NCBI RefSeq assembly: GCF_033115175.1
Contig: NC_084836.1
Location: forward strand, 67,666,797 to 67,730,796
Length of the DNA stretch: 64,000 bases
Source of the DNA: Lepus europaeus
Taxonomy: Eukaryota > Chordata > Mammalia > Lagomorpha > Leporidae
Direction of reading: 5' to 3'
Made by a program: the position numbers and the translations under genes. Positions 1 through 11,401 of this stretch are shown one piece after another. The first letter of the stretch is position 1. Each line of letters begins with the position of its first letter. The notes beneath the pieces are model-generated. The model was not told the DNA's origin and ran no database searches. It saw nothing but the letters and a program-made list of their open reading frames with translations.

Positions 1-760
1 TACATGGACACACACATGGATACACACATGGGCACACAGACACACACAATACACACATAGACATACACACATGAACACGCACATGGACACGCACATAGAC
101 ACACAGACACACATGGACACACACATGGACACACACATGAATACACGCATAGACACACAGACACACATGGACACACACATGGATACACACATGGACACAC
201 AGACACACAATATACACATAGACATACACACAAGGACACACACATGGATACACATACAGACACACATACACGGACACACACATGGATACACACATGGGCA
301 CACAGACACACATGGACACACACATAGACACACAGACACACACGGACACACACAATACACACATAGACATACACACATGGACACACACATGGATATACAC
401 ATAGACACACAGACACACATGGACACACACATACACACACACGAACACACATACATGGACACACACATGGATACACACATACACACAGATATTCATGGAC
501 ACACACATAGATACACATACACACATACACAGACACACACGGATACACACATAGACATACAGACATGCATAGACACACACAGATACACAAATGGCAACGC
601 ACCTGGATACCCAGACACAGATACACATAGACACACAGACACACACACAAACACATGCATGGACACACATGGGCACACACATAGACACACACAAGCACAC
701 ATAGACACAGACACACACAGACACAGACACACACACAGACACAGACGCAGTAAGGGAGCC
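1..760. repeat. CA-rich minisatellite (ACACATGGACACACA-type units)
   Basis: The stretch is built almost wholly of variants of ACACACATGGACACAC, ACACATAGACACACAG and ACACATACAC with irregular period. It fades out near 760 with CAGACACAGACGCAG. Because few stops arise, both strands stay open for long stretches (Thr/His/Asp/Met on +, Val/Cys/Leu/Ser on -), but these are low-complexity products and not a gene. It runs off the left edge, so the array is longer than seen. Confidence 0.95.
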
Positions 761-1640
761 ATGCCCCCAGGCAGGTGGATGGGAGGGGCTGGCTGGGGCT
801 CTCAGAAGGCACTAGGGTCACAGGGTTCTCCAGAGGCTGCAAGGCTGCAGGGAGGCACCGTGGCAAGCTGAGGGCGCCCCGTTCACGCAGCTCTGGGCGC
901 CTCCTGGAGGCCCCACTCCAGGTGCAGACCCAAAGAGAAGAGTCCCTGCCCCCCGAGAGTTTGATGCAGGAGATGGCCCGCCCTGTTAGGAGCGGGCAGG
1001 TGCTGAGTGGACAGCGGGCAAGCAGGGGAGCAGGGGTGCGCTCGGTGCCGCCGGGCTCAGGGAGGCCGGGCGAGGGGCTGTGGAATAAAGGCCGGGAGGA
1101 CAGGGGCAGGCCCTGTCATTGTCAGGGGCGGGGCGTTCCTGGAAGAAGAGGCAGCGAGTGCAAAGGCCCTGGGGCAGGAGTGTTCCTGGCGTGTTCCAGA
1201 ATAAACCGGGGATAAACTAGGTTAAGCCTGTTTCATACCCTGTACTTTTCTCTCCTTGTCATAATTGCCATTAAAGACCTAATTACCTCCCTGATGTCTG
1301 TCTCCTCACCACACTCCAAGGTTTCTGGGCCTCGGCTTTAGCTAAGTTCACATTGCGCACGTAGTGTTTTGTCGAGTAAATGAAGGGATGTGAGCAAATG
1401 GCATTCAGGGAAAAATGCTGGGGCCGAGCCCGGTGTAGACTCGGAGTGGTGCAGCCGGAGAGGGGCCTGCTGGAGAGAGAACTACAGGGCCTTCGATGGG
1501 CCCCTGGCTGCCCCTGGGGCGGGCCCATGGCTGGGAGGGGCTGTGGAGCAAGGGGCGTGGTGGAGGGCGAGGACCCCGGAGCAGGGCAGACCCAGGAAAG
1601 ACACAACCCAGAAGTCTGGCACTGCTACATTTGTTCCCTC
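761..1640. other. Unique GC-rich intergenic sequence
   Basis: No keratin exon, known repeat or convincing gene is visible here. Short open frames exist but lack splice context or recognisable protein. Isolated AATAAA/ATAAA strings occur around 1083 and 1200, but nothing upstream of them looks like a terminal exon. The KRT8 gene expected on this side of KRT78 is not in the window. Confidence 0.6.
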
Positions 1641-1644
1641 ATGA

Positions 1645-1948
1645 AGTTATTTGCTTATTTATTTTAAATTTGAGGGGCGAGACAGAGAGAGAAAGAGAGA
1701 GAGAGAGAGAGCGAGCGAGCTGAGCTATCTTATCCCTTGGCTCACTCTCCAAATGCCCATGATGATCAAGGCTGGGCTGGGGCCGGAAGCAGAGCAGGGA
1801 ATTGAATCCAGGTTTCTCGTGGGGACGGCAGGGACCCAAATATCAGAGCCATCACTGTTGCCACCAGTGCCACCCATTAGTAGAGCCAGAGATGGGAATT
1901 GAACCCAGGCCCGCCAGTGTGAGACACAAGCATATTAACCAGCGCCTT
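1645..1948 (-). mobile_element. Old CSINE copy
   Basis: Reverse-oriented C-repeat SINE. It starts with the T-rich tail complement and a GA microsatellite, followed by TTGGCTCACTCTCCAAATGC and GGCAGGGACCCAAATA-type body. It ends in GAATTGAACCCAGGC, the complement of the tRNA-like head. It is strongly diverged, so an old copy. Confidence 0.7.
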
Positions 1949-1968
1949 TTTAAAAAAAAGATTTATTT

Positions 1969-2636
1969 GGGCCAGCGCTGTGGTGTAGAAGGTTAAGCCT
2001 CTGCCTGCAGTGCCGGCGTCCCATGTGAGCACCGGTTTGAGTCCCGGCTGATCCACTTCTGATCCAGCTCCCTGCTAATGCACCTGGGAAAGCAGTGGAA
2101 GATGGCCCAAGTGTCAGGGCCCCTGCACCTGCGTAGGAAGCCTGGAAGAAGCTCCTGGCTTCTGCCTGATCCAGCCCTGACCATTTTGTCGCCATTTGGG
2201 GGGGGGGGGTGAACTGGCAGATGGTGGATCTCTCTCTGTCTCTCCTCTCTCTCTCTATATATATATCTTTCTTTTTAAAAATTTTTTTTGACAGGCAGAG
2301 TGGACAGTGAGAGAGAGAGAGAGAGAGAGAAAGGTCTTCCTTTTCCATTGGTTCACCCCCCAATGGCCTCTGTGGCCGGTGCGCTGTGGCCGGCGCACCA
2401 TGCTGATCTGAAGCCAGGAGCCAGGTGCTTCTCCTGGTCTCCCATGTGGGTGCAGGGCCCAAGCACTTGGGCCATCCTCCATCTGCACTCCCTGGCCACA
2501 GCAGAGAGCTGGACTGGAAGAGGGGCAACTGGAACAGAATCCGGCGCCCCGACCGGGACTAGAACCCGGTGTGCTGGTGCCGCAGGCGGAGAATTAGCCT
2601 ATTGAGCCGCGGTGCCGGTCCTGTATATCTTTCTTT
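1969..2636 (+). mobile_element. CSINE copy, split by a second SINE
   Basis: The forward copy begins GGGCCAGCGCTGTGGTGTAG, with a B-box-like GGTTTGAGTCCC near 2034, and runs through the CCTGGGAAAGCAGTGGAAGATG body to a CT-rich tail. The tail is interrupted at 2275-2623 by an opposite-strand SINE. The 13-bp string TATATCTTTCTTT stands on both sides of the insert (2262-2274 and 2624-2636). Confidence 0.85.
2275..2623 (-). mobile_element. CSINE subtype with variant head, nested
   Basis: Reverse-oriented SINE inserted in the tail of the copy at 1969. It carries the distinctive GACAGGCAGAGTGGACAGTG start and ends with a tRNA-like head containing GGACTAGAACCCGG rather than the usual CGAACCGGCGCCCATATGGG. 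The perfect 13-bp target-site duplication shows a recent, intact insertion. Confidence 0.9.
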
Positions 2637-2892
2637 GAGATAGATAATTTTTTTAAAATATAATTTTTTCCATTCTCTGGTTCAGTCTCCAAGTGGGCAT
2701 AAGGAGGAGCCAGGAGCTTCTTCAGGATCTCTCACGTGGGTGCAGGGGCCCAAGGACTTGGGCCATCTTCTACTGCTTTCCCAGGCCACAGCAGAGAGCT
2801 GGATCAGAAGTGGAGCAGCCAGAACTAGAACTGGAGCTCTGATATGGGATGCCGGCGTCCCAAGCTGGGATGTAACCACTGCACCAGGATGC
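2637..2892 (-). mobile_element. CSINE copy
   Basis: Reverse-oriented C-repeat body: GTGGGTGCAGGGGCCCAAGG, then GCAGAGAGCTGGATCAGAAG, ending at ATATGGGATGCCGGCGTCCC and CACTGCACCAGGATGC. Its tail may be the AAAGATTTATTT left at 1952-1968, which would make the cluster a three-level nest. That joining is inference. Confidence 0.75.
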
Positions 2893-3039
2893 TTGCCCTT
2901 GCATCATCTTTTAAATTCCTTCTTGACAGGGGAAGGATCTGTTGCAGCAGCGTTTGTAAGCCTGGGAGTTCAAGAAGGTCGCTGGGTGTAGTTGTTATGG
3001 ATAAAAATTCATCTCTCTCTATTTTTAGAATTCTTATTT

Positions 3040-3337
3040 TTTAAAGATTTATTTATTTATCTGAAAGATAGAGAGAGAGAGAGAGGTCTTCCATCCACTA
3101 GTTCATTTCCCCAATGGCCACAATGGCCAGACTGGGCCAATCCAAAGCCAGGAGCTTCTTCTGGTCTCCCATGTGGGTGCAGGGGCCCAAGCACTTGGGC
3201 CATCTTCTACTGCTTTCCCAGGTGCATTAGCAGGGAGTGGGATTGAAAGAGGAGCAGCCGGAACCCAAATCGGCGCCCACATGGGATGCTGGCACTGCAG
3301 ATGGCAACTTAACCTTCTTTGCCACTGTGCCAGCCTG
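3040..3337 (-). mobile_element. CSINE copy
   Basis: Reverse-oriented copy starting TTAAAGATTTATTTATTTAT, then a short GA run, GGTCTTCCATCCACTAGTTC and the standard body. It ends CACATGGGATGCTGGCACTG and GCCACTGTGCCAGCC. It is nearly full length. Confidence 0.9.
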
Positions 3338-5095
3338 AAAAATTCATTTCTTAAAGCAGATACTTACTGAGGCCTAGGCTAGGCCAGTTGCAGAGCTGGA
3401 CAGGGAGGTGGGATAGACGTAGCAGGGTCACGGTCAAGGGCCGGTATCAGAGGAAATGTGGAGGGTGGGCCTGGGGGTAGGGGAGGCTCCCTCGTGCAGG
3501 GGCCTGAGCTGGATGGGAGGGGCTCAGCCCAAGCAGCTCGGTGGGTGGCCTGGGGTGGGTCCCTCACATCCAGGAAGGGGTGGCTAAAAGCAGACTTTCA
3601 GGCCTCCTGCAGCAACCTCTTAGGTTACCCAAGGGTGCACAATTGCTGTGCCTGCCATATGCCTCCCGAGGCCCTGGTCCTCCAGCATCACACACAGGCA
3701 CCGGAGCGGCTGACCTCGGAGCTTCCTCCTGGCTGTAACATCACAGCTATGGGGAAGTTCCTGGAGGCGGAGCCGGCTGATTCCAAATTTGGGCAATGGC
3801 CGCATGTCCAAGGGGTCCAAGGGGACCGCTGCAAAGGGTCCCTTGGGTGGGGTCAGGGGGTCTGAGCTGTCTCCCTTCCCCTCCTCCCCACTCCGGCTGC
3901 TCCACGAAGCGTCCCCTCTGCTCTGTGCACCTGACCCTCCTCTTCCCCACACCGGGCTCCTGGGTCCCTGGACTCCCCATAGAAGGCGAGGCTGTTACTT
4001 GGTTTCATTCAAGGGTGCTAGCGCGTGGGGCCCAGAGGAGGAGGAGGAAGGGGCTTTAATCCCCTGGAGGGTGGGGGACGCCCCAGCTCACTGAGGCCTG
4101 GCCCCGGGTGGAGGATCTGTTGCTAAGACTGGACTTCCTCATAGCCTCTCTCTTGAGTGCATCAGGCTTCCTGTCTGTGAGTCGTGGCGTTGCCTGGCGC
4201 TGTCCAAGGCCCCAGCGCCCCAGCTTCCAACTGGACCAGGTCTAGGAAAGGTCCGGGGGGCTTGGGGGGGGGGAAGAAAAGCTCCCCCCACACCCCCACC
4301 ATGCCAAAAGGGAATTTTTTGAAATTCCCTATAAGACAGAGCTGTGTGGGCCGCCAGTGCTGGGAGTTTCCTGCCGGGACTCCTACTTTGGGAGGGAGGC
4401 TGTACCCCCCCACCAGGGATCCCCTCCCCCTGTAGGATCACACAGAATGTGGCCTGCAAGGAAGCCTGGGTCCCTGAGTTCTGCTGCCAGTGCCCCGAGG
4501 GACATGTGGCTTCGAAGGCCAGAGCCTCTGGCTCGCAACCCGAGGCCCGCAGGGCTTGACCCCAGGGTGGAGGAGCTGGGCTAGGGGCTGGGCGATGCAG
4601 CTCACAGGCCTGGATGAAGGTGGGGGTGCCTGCTCCCAGCAGGTGGTGCCTCGTGGGTGATTGCCGTGTTGGGCAAGAGGAGGGACTTGGTCGCCCTATT
4701 TTTCTGTTTCATTTCCAAATCCTGGAGTGTCTCTCAGCCGATGATGGTAACGACACCTCCCCAGCTCCCTGGGGAAGCTCCTCGTCCCCTGAGTCCCCTC
4801 TCCGGGGTGCGCTGACGCTTCCTCTGAGCCCCTCCATCCTTCTCTCCTCCTTCCCTGTCTCCGTCTCCAGGAAGCCCTCCTTGACTGGCTTCAGGACCTG
4901 CTCAGGACTGTCCCCTCCCCGGCACCTGCTGCTTCCTTGTCTCCGGGCGCCGGGTCTGGGTCCCCATCCTCCTGGGCTCTGCACGTGCTGGGACACCTAT
5001 GCTGCAGGTGTGGCAGAAGCAGTCACCTGGAGCCGAGTGGCAGACACAGTCAGGCCCAGGGCATGCGTTCACAGGGGCCCAGCCCAGGGCTGGGA
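3338..5095. other. Unique sequence upstream of KRT78
   Basis: GC-rich single-copy DNA that leads into the KRT78 promoter. I see no exon or familiar repeat. The long + frame that runs into KRT78 exon 1 from about 4614 is only an upstream extension of that frame and has no keratin-like residues before the ATG at 5175. Proximal enhancers for KRT78 would be expected here but none is recognisable. Confidence 0.55.
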
Positions 5096-5099
5096 GGGG

Positions 5100-5105
5100 A
5101 TAAAA
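5100..5105 (+). promoter_or_regulatory. KRT78 TATA-like box
   Basis: GGGGATAAAAGTCCC places an ATAAAA core 75 bp before the KRT78 ATG. That implies a start site near 5130 and a 5' UTR of about 45 bp, typical of type II keratin genes. No other TATA candidate lies between this and the ATG. Confidence 0.75.
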
Positions 5106-5174
5106 GTCCCGTGCCGGGGCCGTGGGCAGGAACTCACACACCTTCGCCATTGGTCTGTCTGCAGCTGCCTGGCC

Positions 5175-5627
5175 ATGTCTCTCTCCCCGTGCCGGGCCCA
5201 GAGGGGCTTCAGCGCTCGCTCGGCCTCTTGTGCCCCCGTGGGGACCCGTGGCAGGGGCGGCTTCAGCAGCAGGAGCTTCGGCTCCTTCGGGGGGTTCCGG
5301 GGAGGCTGTCGTGGCAGGGCCTGGGGGTCCGGAGCGAGGCTGGGGCTGCAATTTGGCCAGGGGCGTGATGGAGCTGGGCTTTCCCTGTGCCCTGCCGGGG
5401 GCATCCGCGAGGTGACTGTCAACCAGAATCTGCTGGCCCCCTTGAAGATCAGCGTGGACCCCCAGTTCCAAGCGGTGCGGACGCAGGAGACCCAAGAGAT
5501 CAGGACCCTCAACAATCAGTTTGCTTCCTTCATTGACAAGGTGAGGGTGGGGCTGGCCCTGCGCCTGCCTCCCTCATGGGTCTCGCCTCTTGTTCCCAGT
5601 TCTTTTTCTTTTCTTTAAGATGAGAGG

Positions 5628-5659
<32 letters not shown>

Positions 5660-8600
5660 TCTTCCATCTGCTGGTTCACTCCCTAAATAGCCAGTGTCTG
5701 GGGTTGGGCTAGGCTGAAGCCAGGAGCCTGGAAATTTACCCAGGTCTCCCACGTGGCTGCAGGGACCCCAGCATTTGGGCCATCATGCGCTGTCTTCCCA
5801 GGCGCGTTAGCAGGGAGCTGTATTGGAAGCAGAGCAGCCGGGACTCCAGTTGGCTTTCATATGGGATGCTGGGTTGCAAGCTGCTTGCCGGCCCCAACTA
5901 CTATTTTTGTAATCCTTGCGCAGTGAGGCAGTCCCTCCTGCTGTCTACATGGAAGAGTCTCTCTCTCTCTCTTTTTTTTTTTGACAGGCAGAGTGGACAG
6001 TGAGAGAGAGAGACAGAGAGAAAGGTCTTCCTTTTTCTGTTGGTTCACCCTCCAGTGGCCGCTGTGGCTGGTGCGCTGTGGCTGGCGCACTGCGCACTGC
6101 GCTGATCCAAAGGCAGGAGCCAGGTGCTTCTCCTGGTCTCCCATGGGGTGCAGGGCCCAAGCACTTGGGCCATCCTCCACTGCCTTCCCGGGCCACAGCA
6201 GAGAGCTGGCTGCCGGCGCCACAGGCTGAGGATTAGCCTATTGAGCCGCAGCGCCGGCCTGGAAGAGTCTCTGGTTATACTGAGGCCTTGTTGTTCTACA
6301 GTAGTGGCTCAGGGGCAGAGGCAGCCAGAGGTGGGATGACCATGCACCCAGGGTCTGATTCCATGCACCCAGGGTCTCAGAGAAGACACAAGGAGCCTCA
6401 GGGACCCTGTCACCCCAGCTTGTTCCCTGCCTCCCTGGGCAGTGTGGTCCTTGAGGCTTCACCTTCCAAAGACTGTGGCCAAGGAGTCCCACGGAGTCTA
6501 AGGGACCCCTGCTTGGGTGGCAGGTGCGCTTCCTGGAGCAGCAGAACCAGGTGCTGGAGACCAAGTGGGCGCTGCTGCAGCAGCTCGGGGTGAGCGATGG
6601 CCCCAGGGACCTGCGGCCCACCTTCGAGGCCTACCTGGCCCAGCTCAGAGGGCAGCTGGAGCAGGTGCAGAGAGCGCGGGGGGCTCTGGATGCTGAGCTG
6701 AAGACCTGCCAGGACCAGGAGGAGGAATACAAGGCCAAGTACGTGAACTCCAGGTCTTCCCCACCCCCGGGGGAGTCTGGGAGGGCGCAGACCCGGGCTG
6801 TCAGCCGAGTGCCCGAGACCCCCCTGGCCTCCCCCTAGCTCTCTCTGCATCCCAGGCTGCCCAGCCCCTGTGACAGGCAGAGCGCACTGGGGGAGTCAGG
6901 ATGACCGGTCCGGGGCTCCGGCTGTGAGGGCCCATGTTCCGGCCAAGGGCTGGGAAGGCCTCATTTAAATAACACCTCAGTGGGGTTTTTCTCGAGAAAT
7001 ACCTGTTCTGCAGGCTTCCAACTGCCGTGACTCAGGTGATCTGTGGTCACAGGGTGGAAGGCAGGCGGCTTCGAGGGACCATCCCCAGGCCTGTGGGGTG
7101 ATTCACGGAGCTGAGGCTGTGAGCTTCCTGCCTTGGTCAACCTGGCATTTGGGTTGGGCTGACGCCTCCCCAACCCCAGCTTCAGTGTCCAATCTGCCGT
7201 CCACCCCCCCTTAGCCTCTGGAGGCAGTGGCAGTGGGGTGAGTGGTGGGGACAGGAGACCCTGGGTCGGGACCTTGGCCAAGTCCCAAAATCTATGACAG
7301 CGGGGCAGGGAGGTGGCCCCCGGTACCTGAGAGAACGGTGACAAGTCTAGGAGGAGGCATGGCTGTGTGCATCCAGGGTTAGGATCTCCTTCTGGTGAGC
7401 TTGGAGGTGGGGCCAGGCCCTGTCCAGGCACCCAGAGCGCCCCTTCTGGGCTCCCTCCCCCTCGGCAGGTACGAGGAGGAGGCCCGCGAGCTTGCCACCG
7501 CTGAGAATGACTTTGTGGTCCTCAAGAAGGTGAGGTGGGGGCTGCACTCAGACCCTGACCCCATCCCGGCAGCCCGGAGCCTGACCCTAGGCTGGGAGGG
7601 CGGAGGGGGCCAGATCTGGGTCCAGTTGTCACTGCGGCGCCGGGACCCTGGGAAGACAGGACAGCTACCTGGACAGAGGGACTTGGAGCCACTGCTGAAC
7701 GAGCTCTGGGTGACCCTGCAGGAGAGGGTGGGGAGGGAGTGGAAGAAGCAGAACTGGTTGAGAACAATCTGGGAAGGGTTCCTGAAGGCGGTGTGGGTCA
7801 GTGTCAGGCAGAGGTGAGCACAGGGCAGGGCGGGGCTGGAGGAGGACGGAGTGGGTGGGTGGGTGCTGGAGGGGGTCCACACAGAGGAGGTGGGGGATGG
7901 CTGGTTTCTGTGTCCCTGTCTCCAGGACGTGGACGGGGTTTTCCTGAGCAAGATGGAGTTGGAAGGGAAGCTGGAGACTCTGCGCGGGCACCTGTCTTTC
8001 TTGAGACGTCTCTATGAGGAAGTGAGGCCGGCCAGGGACGGGCAGAGCGGAGGGCCGCACGGGGGAGCCGGGGACCTGGAGAGGGGATCTGTCATTTGGC
8101 GGGCGGTGGGCACCTCTGTCTGTGGCCCTTGGAGGGAGAGGCTGAGCCCTGCCCAGCGCAGGCCACGCTCAAGGGGGAGTGCCTGCGTGGAGGAACGTGG
8201 TTGGCCGATGGGTGCTGGCAAAACCCAGGCGCCGGGGTTCCAATGGACAAGGGAGCCAGGGGGCTGGCCGCTGAGTCCGTGCTCCTGCAGGAGCTGGGCC
8301 AGTTCCAGGGCCAGGGCAGCGATGCGTCCGTGGTGCTGTCCATGGACAACAGCCGGAGCCTGGACTTCAGTGACATCATTGCCGAGGTGCGCGCCCGCTA
8401 CGAGGACATCGCCCGGAGCAGCAAGGCCGAAGCCCAGGCCCTGTACCAGACCAAGGTGCTGGGGCTAGGAGCCAACCCCCCCCCCCACCTGGTACCCCCC
8501 TGGGGCAGTTCCGATGGTGTCCTGGGAGGTCTGGGTGGGCTGGCAGGGTCGCTCTCCAGGAGGGAGGCAACGCAGGGGAAAGCCTGGATGTGGGCACGTG

Positions 8601-11401
8601 CTTCCTGTGGGCCCCGGGCCCCCAGGGGTTCAACCACATCCAGCGCGAGGGTAGGAGGTGGCATCAGGGTCAAAGGTGGAGGTCTCTTCCACTCACGGGG
8701 TCCCCTGCACCCTCTCTTAGTACCAGGAGCTCCAGGCATCCGCGCAGCTCCGCGGGGACAGCATGAAGGCAGCCAAGGCCCAGCTCTCCCAGCTGCAGCG
8801 TGCCGTCCAGCAGCTGCAGAGTCAGATTGAGATCCTCAAAAAGCAGGTGCGGGGCCGCAGTTCTCCCAAGCCCTCCCACTCCCTCCCCTGCTCTGGCCTC
8901 CGCCTGGAGCTTTGGCTGGTCAAGCGGTGCGAGGGCTGGAGCCCCAGTCGCCTGCGTGTCCATTCTCACCTGCGTGCTGGCTTTTCTGGGCAGCGCAGCT
9001 GTGTGGCAACACCCCGGGGAGGGCGGGGATCAGGCACCTTGCAGTCTGGGTCCAGTGTGCATCTTGCTCCTTGGGGACAGGGCTAATTCACCATTTTCCT
9101 CGTCTCCTCTCTCGACTCTTCTTTCTGAGCCCAGCACACACTTGAAGGCCAACATTGAGCGACCTGGGCCCCTGCTGGGGAAGGGGAGAGCCGGTGATGT
9201 GGGCGGGGGGTGGAGGCGGTCCCTCCTTAGGTAGGTGCCTCCCAGGGGTGCAAGGATCTGAAGGGCAGGGGCCGTGGCCAGGTGAGGGAGGCGGTTTCCT
9301 GCTCCTCCTGGAGCCCTTGTGCCCATACCTGAAGGTAACGAGCTCTTAGTCTTTGAGTTAGCATTCCCCAAATCCAAGGAGTCAATTTTAGGAGGCATGC
9401 ACGGTGCCCAGAGCACAGAGGCAGGCGAATTCTTCCAGCGCTGAAGCTGTGATCCTAAGTCACAGCCCGTCCATCCACCCACTGCAGGGCTCCTGGGCTT
9501 CCTCCCAAAGCATCCTTAGTGGCTGTTCTCAGGGATGAGGTGCAGGGTGTGAGAGGAGCGTGGCCGGGCTCTGCCACTCACTTGGCTGCCACTCCATCAC
9601 TTTGGACCCTTGCTGAGGACTGGCTAAGGGTGCCTGTTAAGAAGCAAACTCATTAGATCTGGGGCATCAGAATCTGTGACAGAGAAGTCCAGAAACTTGC
9701 TTTTAAACAATTATTTGAGAGGCAGAGAGGCAGAGAGGGAGAGAGACAGACAAGAGAGTTGCCACCTACCGCTTCACTTCCTAAATGCCTACCACAGCCA
9801 GGGCTGGGCCAGGCAGAAGCCAGGAACCCAGAACTCTCCATCCAAGTCTCCTACATGGGTGGCAGGGGCCCAAGCACTTGAGGCATCCCCTGTGTTTGCA
9901 GGAAACTGGATGTAGTAGGCAGAACAAGGACCCAAACCCAGGCACTCTGATGTGGATGTGTTAGGCCAGATGTCTGCCCCCTGGGGACAAAGCATTTGAA
10001 ATGAAATTGTCTTAAGAGAGACCATGGGAGGCCCTCAAGACAAGAGTTGTCGATCCAGGGACGGGCTGAGTGTTAGGCTCGGAGCTGGGTATTCAGCATG
10101 GTGGTCAGAATGCTCCCGGCTCCTCTGCTTCGGATCCTGCTTCCTGCTATTGGCAATGACTCAAGAACTTGGACTCCCACCGCCCCATGTGGGAGGGAGA
10201 TCTAGATGGAGTAGTTTGAGGTCCTGGCTCCTGGCTGCTGTCTGGCCCAGTCCCAGCTGTTTGTGGGCATTTGAGGAGGAAAAGCTCTCAGTCAGTCTGT
10301 CATCTGTCTCTCTGGCTTTCAAATAAATTGGAAAGAAAAAAAAAAAAAACCCACCGAGGAGGCCGTCACCGCAGTGGGCTTGTTTCCTGGTTCGACATTG
10401 CAGACGGCCATGGCTGCGGTGGCGTGAACACATACACCTTTATTGGCTCACACTTGAGAGCCTTGGGGTGTCTGGAAGTCACCCCAACCTTCAAGCTACA
10501 CCCAGGTGGGTGCCTCGGGGGGCTTGCCCTGGGCATACAGTTCCCATCTCCTTCATTTCCACTGCCTTCCAGAACAGCAACCTGCAGACGGCCATGGCTG
10601 ACGCTGAGCAGCGCGGCGAGCTGGCCATCAGGGATGCCCAGGCCAAGCTGGACGGGCTGGAGGGGGCTCTGAGGTCCACCAAGCAGGACCTGGCCCGGCT
10701 GCTGCGGGATTACCAGGAGCTCATGAGCGTGAAGCTGGCGCTGGACGTGGAGATCGCCGCCTACCGCAGGCTGCTGGAGGGCGAGGAGAGCAGGTGCGGG
10801 CCGCCTGCAGGGACAGGGTGGGTGGACTTCACGTCAGCTCAGAGCTCACTGTGCTGAGGGGGTTCTAAGAGCCTGCCTCACCCCGTGAGCCACCGAGGGC
10901 AGCCAGACTGCAGGGAGGGGGTCTGTGGGTTCCGCCTGCCGAGAGGGTGGGTGGGCAGCCAAGAGGCTTTCCCGGGCAACCTGTCCTTTTGTCCTTTCTC
11001 CCCCAGGATGTCGGGGGAGTGCCCCAGCCAGGTCGTCGTCGGTGAGTATCAGGGCACTTGGGCAGTGGGGTCCGTACAAGGGGGCCGAGAGCCCTGCAGT
11101 GACCCCAAGATCTTTCTTGGCAGCCACGGTGGGAGGCAGCGCCACGGTGCCTGGAGGAACAGGGGGAGGTGTGGCAGGTGCTTGTGGATTCGGAGATGGG
11201 AGAGGCAGCTCCGGGTCTGGCTGCTCCAGCATCGTGACCGGAGGCGCCAGCGTCACCCTGGGCTCTGGGCAGGGCCCTGTTTGGGGTTCCTGCTCTGTGT
11301 CCGGCTCCGGCTCTGTGTCCAGCTCCGGCTCTGGCTCCGGTAGTCGCACCATCCTGAAGAAGACGGTTGAGTCAAGTCTGAAGACATCTGTCATCTACTA
11401 A
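5175..11401 (+). CDS. KRT78: Keratin, type II cytoskeletal 78 (nine exons)
   Basis: Type II keratin of 520 residues, the same length as human K78. It is an epithelial intermediate-filament subunit that must pair with a type I keratin. Coding exons: 5175-5540, 6524-6738, 7469-7529, 7926-8021, 8291-8455, 8721-8846, 10573-10793, 11007-11041, 11124-11401; every intron is GT-AG. The start [17 protein letters not shown] and the end [16 protein letters not shown] identify K78 rather than other type II keratins. The head is short and ends at [13 protein letters not shown]. Helix initiation [11 protein letters not shown] is residues 112-122, with Q for the usual K as I recall for human K78. Helix termination [12 protein letters not shown] is residues 403-414, with Ala where almost all keratins have Thr. 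The tail (418-520) is Ser/Gly-rich. Introns 1 and 6 carry SINEs. It is the first gene of a co-oriented tandem set. Orthology is confident; its expression site cannot be seen here. Confidence 0.96.
5610..5900 (-). mobile_element. CSINE in KRT78 intron 1
   Basis: Antisense C-repeat: GA-rich start, ATCTTCCATCTGCTGGTTCA, CCCACGTGGCTGCAGGGACC, then TTTCATATGGGATGCTGGG and a GCCGGCCCC end. It is moderately diverged. Confidence 0.85.
5951..6272 (-). mobile_element. CSINE variant-head copy in KRT78 intron 1
   Basis: Antisense copy starting TTTTTGACAGGCAGAGTGGA and ending GAGCCGCAGCGCCGGCCT. The flanking 12-bp duplication GGAAGAGTCTCT occurs at 5951-5962 and 6261-6272. Part of the head is missing relative to the 2275 copy. 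Confidence 0.9.
9700..9985 (-). mobile_element. Old CSINE in KRT78 intron 6
   Basis: Diverged antisense copy: AATTATTTGAGAGGCAGAGA, CACTTCCTAAATGCCTACC, GGGTGGCAGGGGCCCAAGCA, then CAAACCCAGGCACTCTGATG. It belongs to the older branch of the family. Confidence 0.75.
10085..10348 (+). mobile_element. Old CSINE in KRT78 intron 6
   Basis: Sense-oriented diverged copy: CAATGACTCAAGAACTTGG, then GGCTCCTGGCTGCTGTCTG, and CTTTCAAATAAATTGGAAAG ending in a 14-bp A tail. It lies about 230 bp before exon 7. Confidence 0.7.

Noticed and set aside
71-871. 266-residue + strand frame and an opposite - strand frame in the left minisatellite
   Set aside because: Residues are only those forced by the CA-rich repeat, with no start context, splice sites or known protein.
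763-1290. Possible terminal exon with AATAAA near 1083-1210
   Set aside because: AT-rich words of this kind occur by chance. No acceptor, open frame or protein similarity supports an exon.
1-5000. KRT8 expected beside KRT78
   Set aside because: No string resembling K8 rod or head exons was found. The gene must lie farther left.
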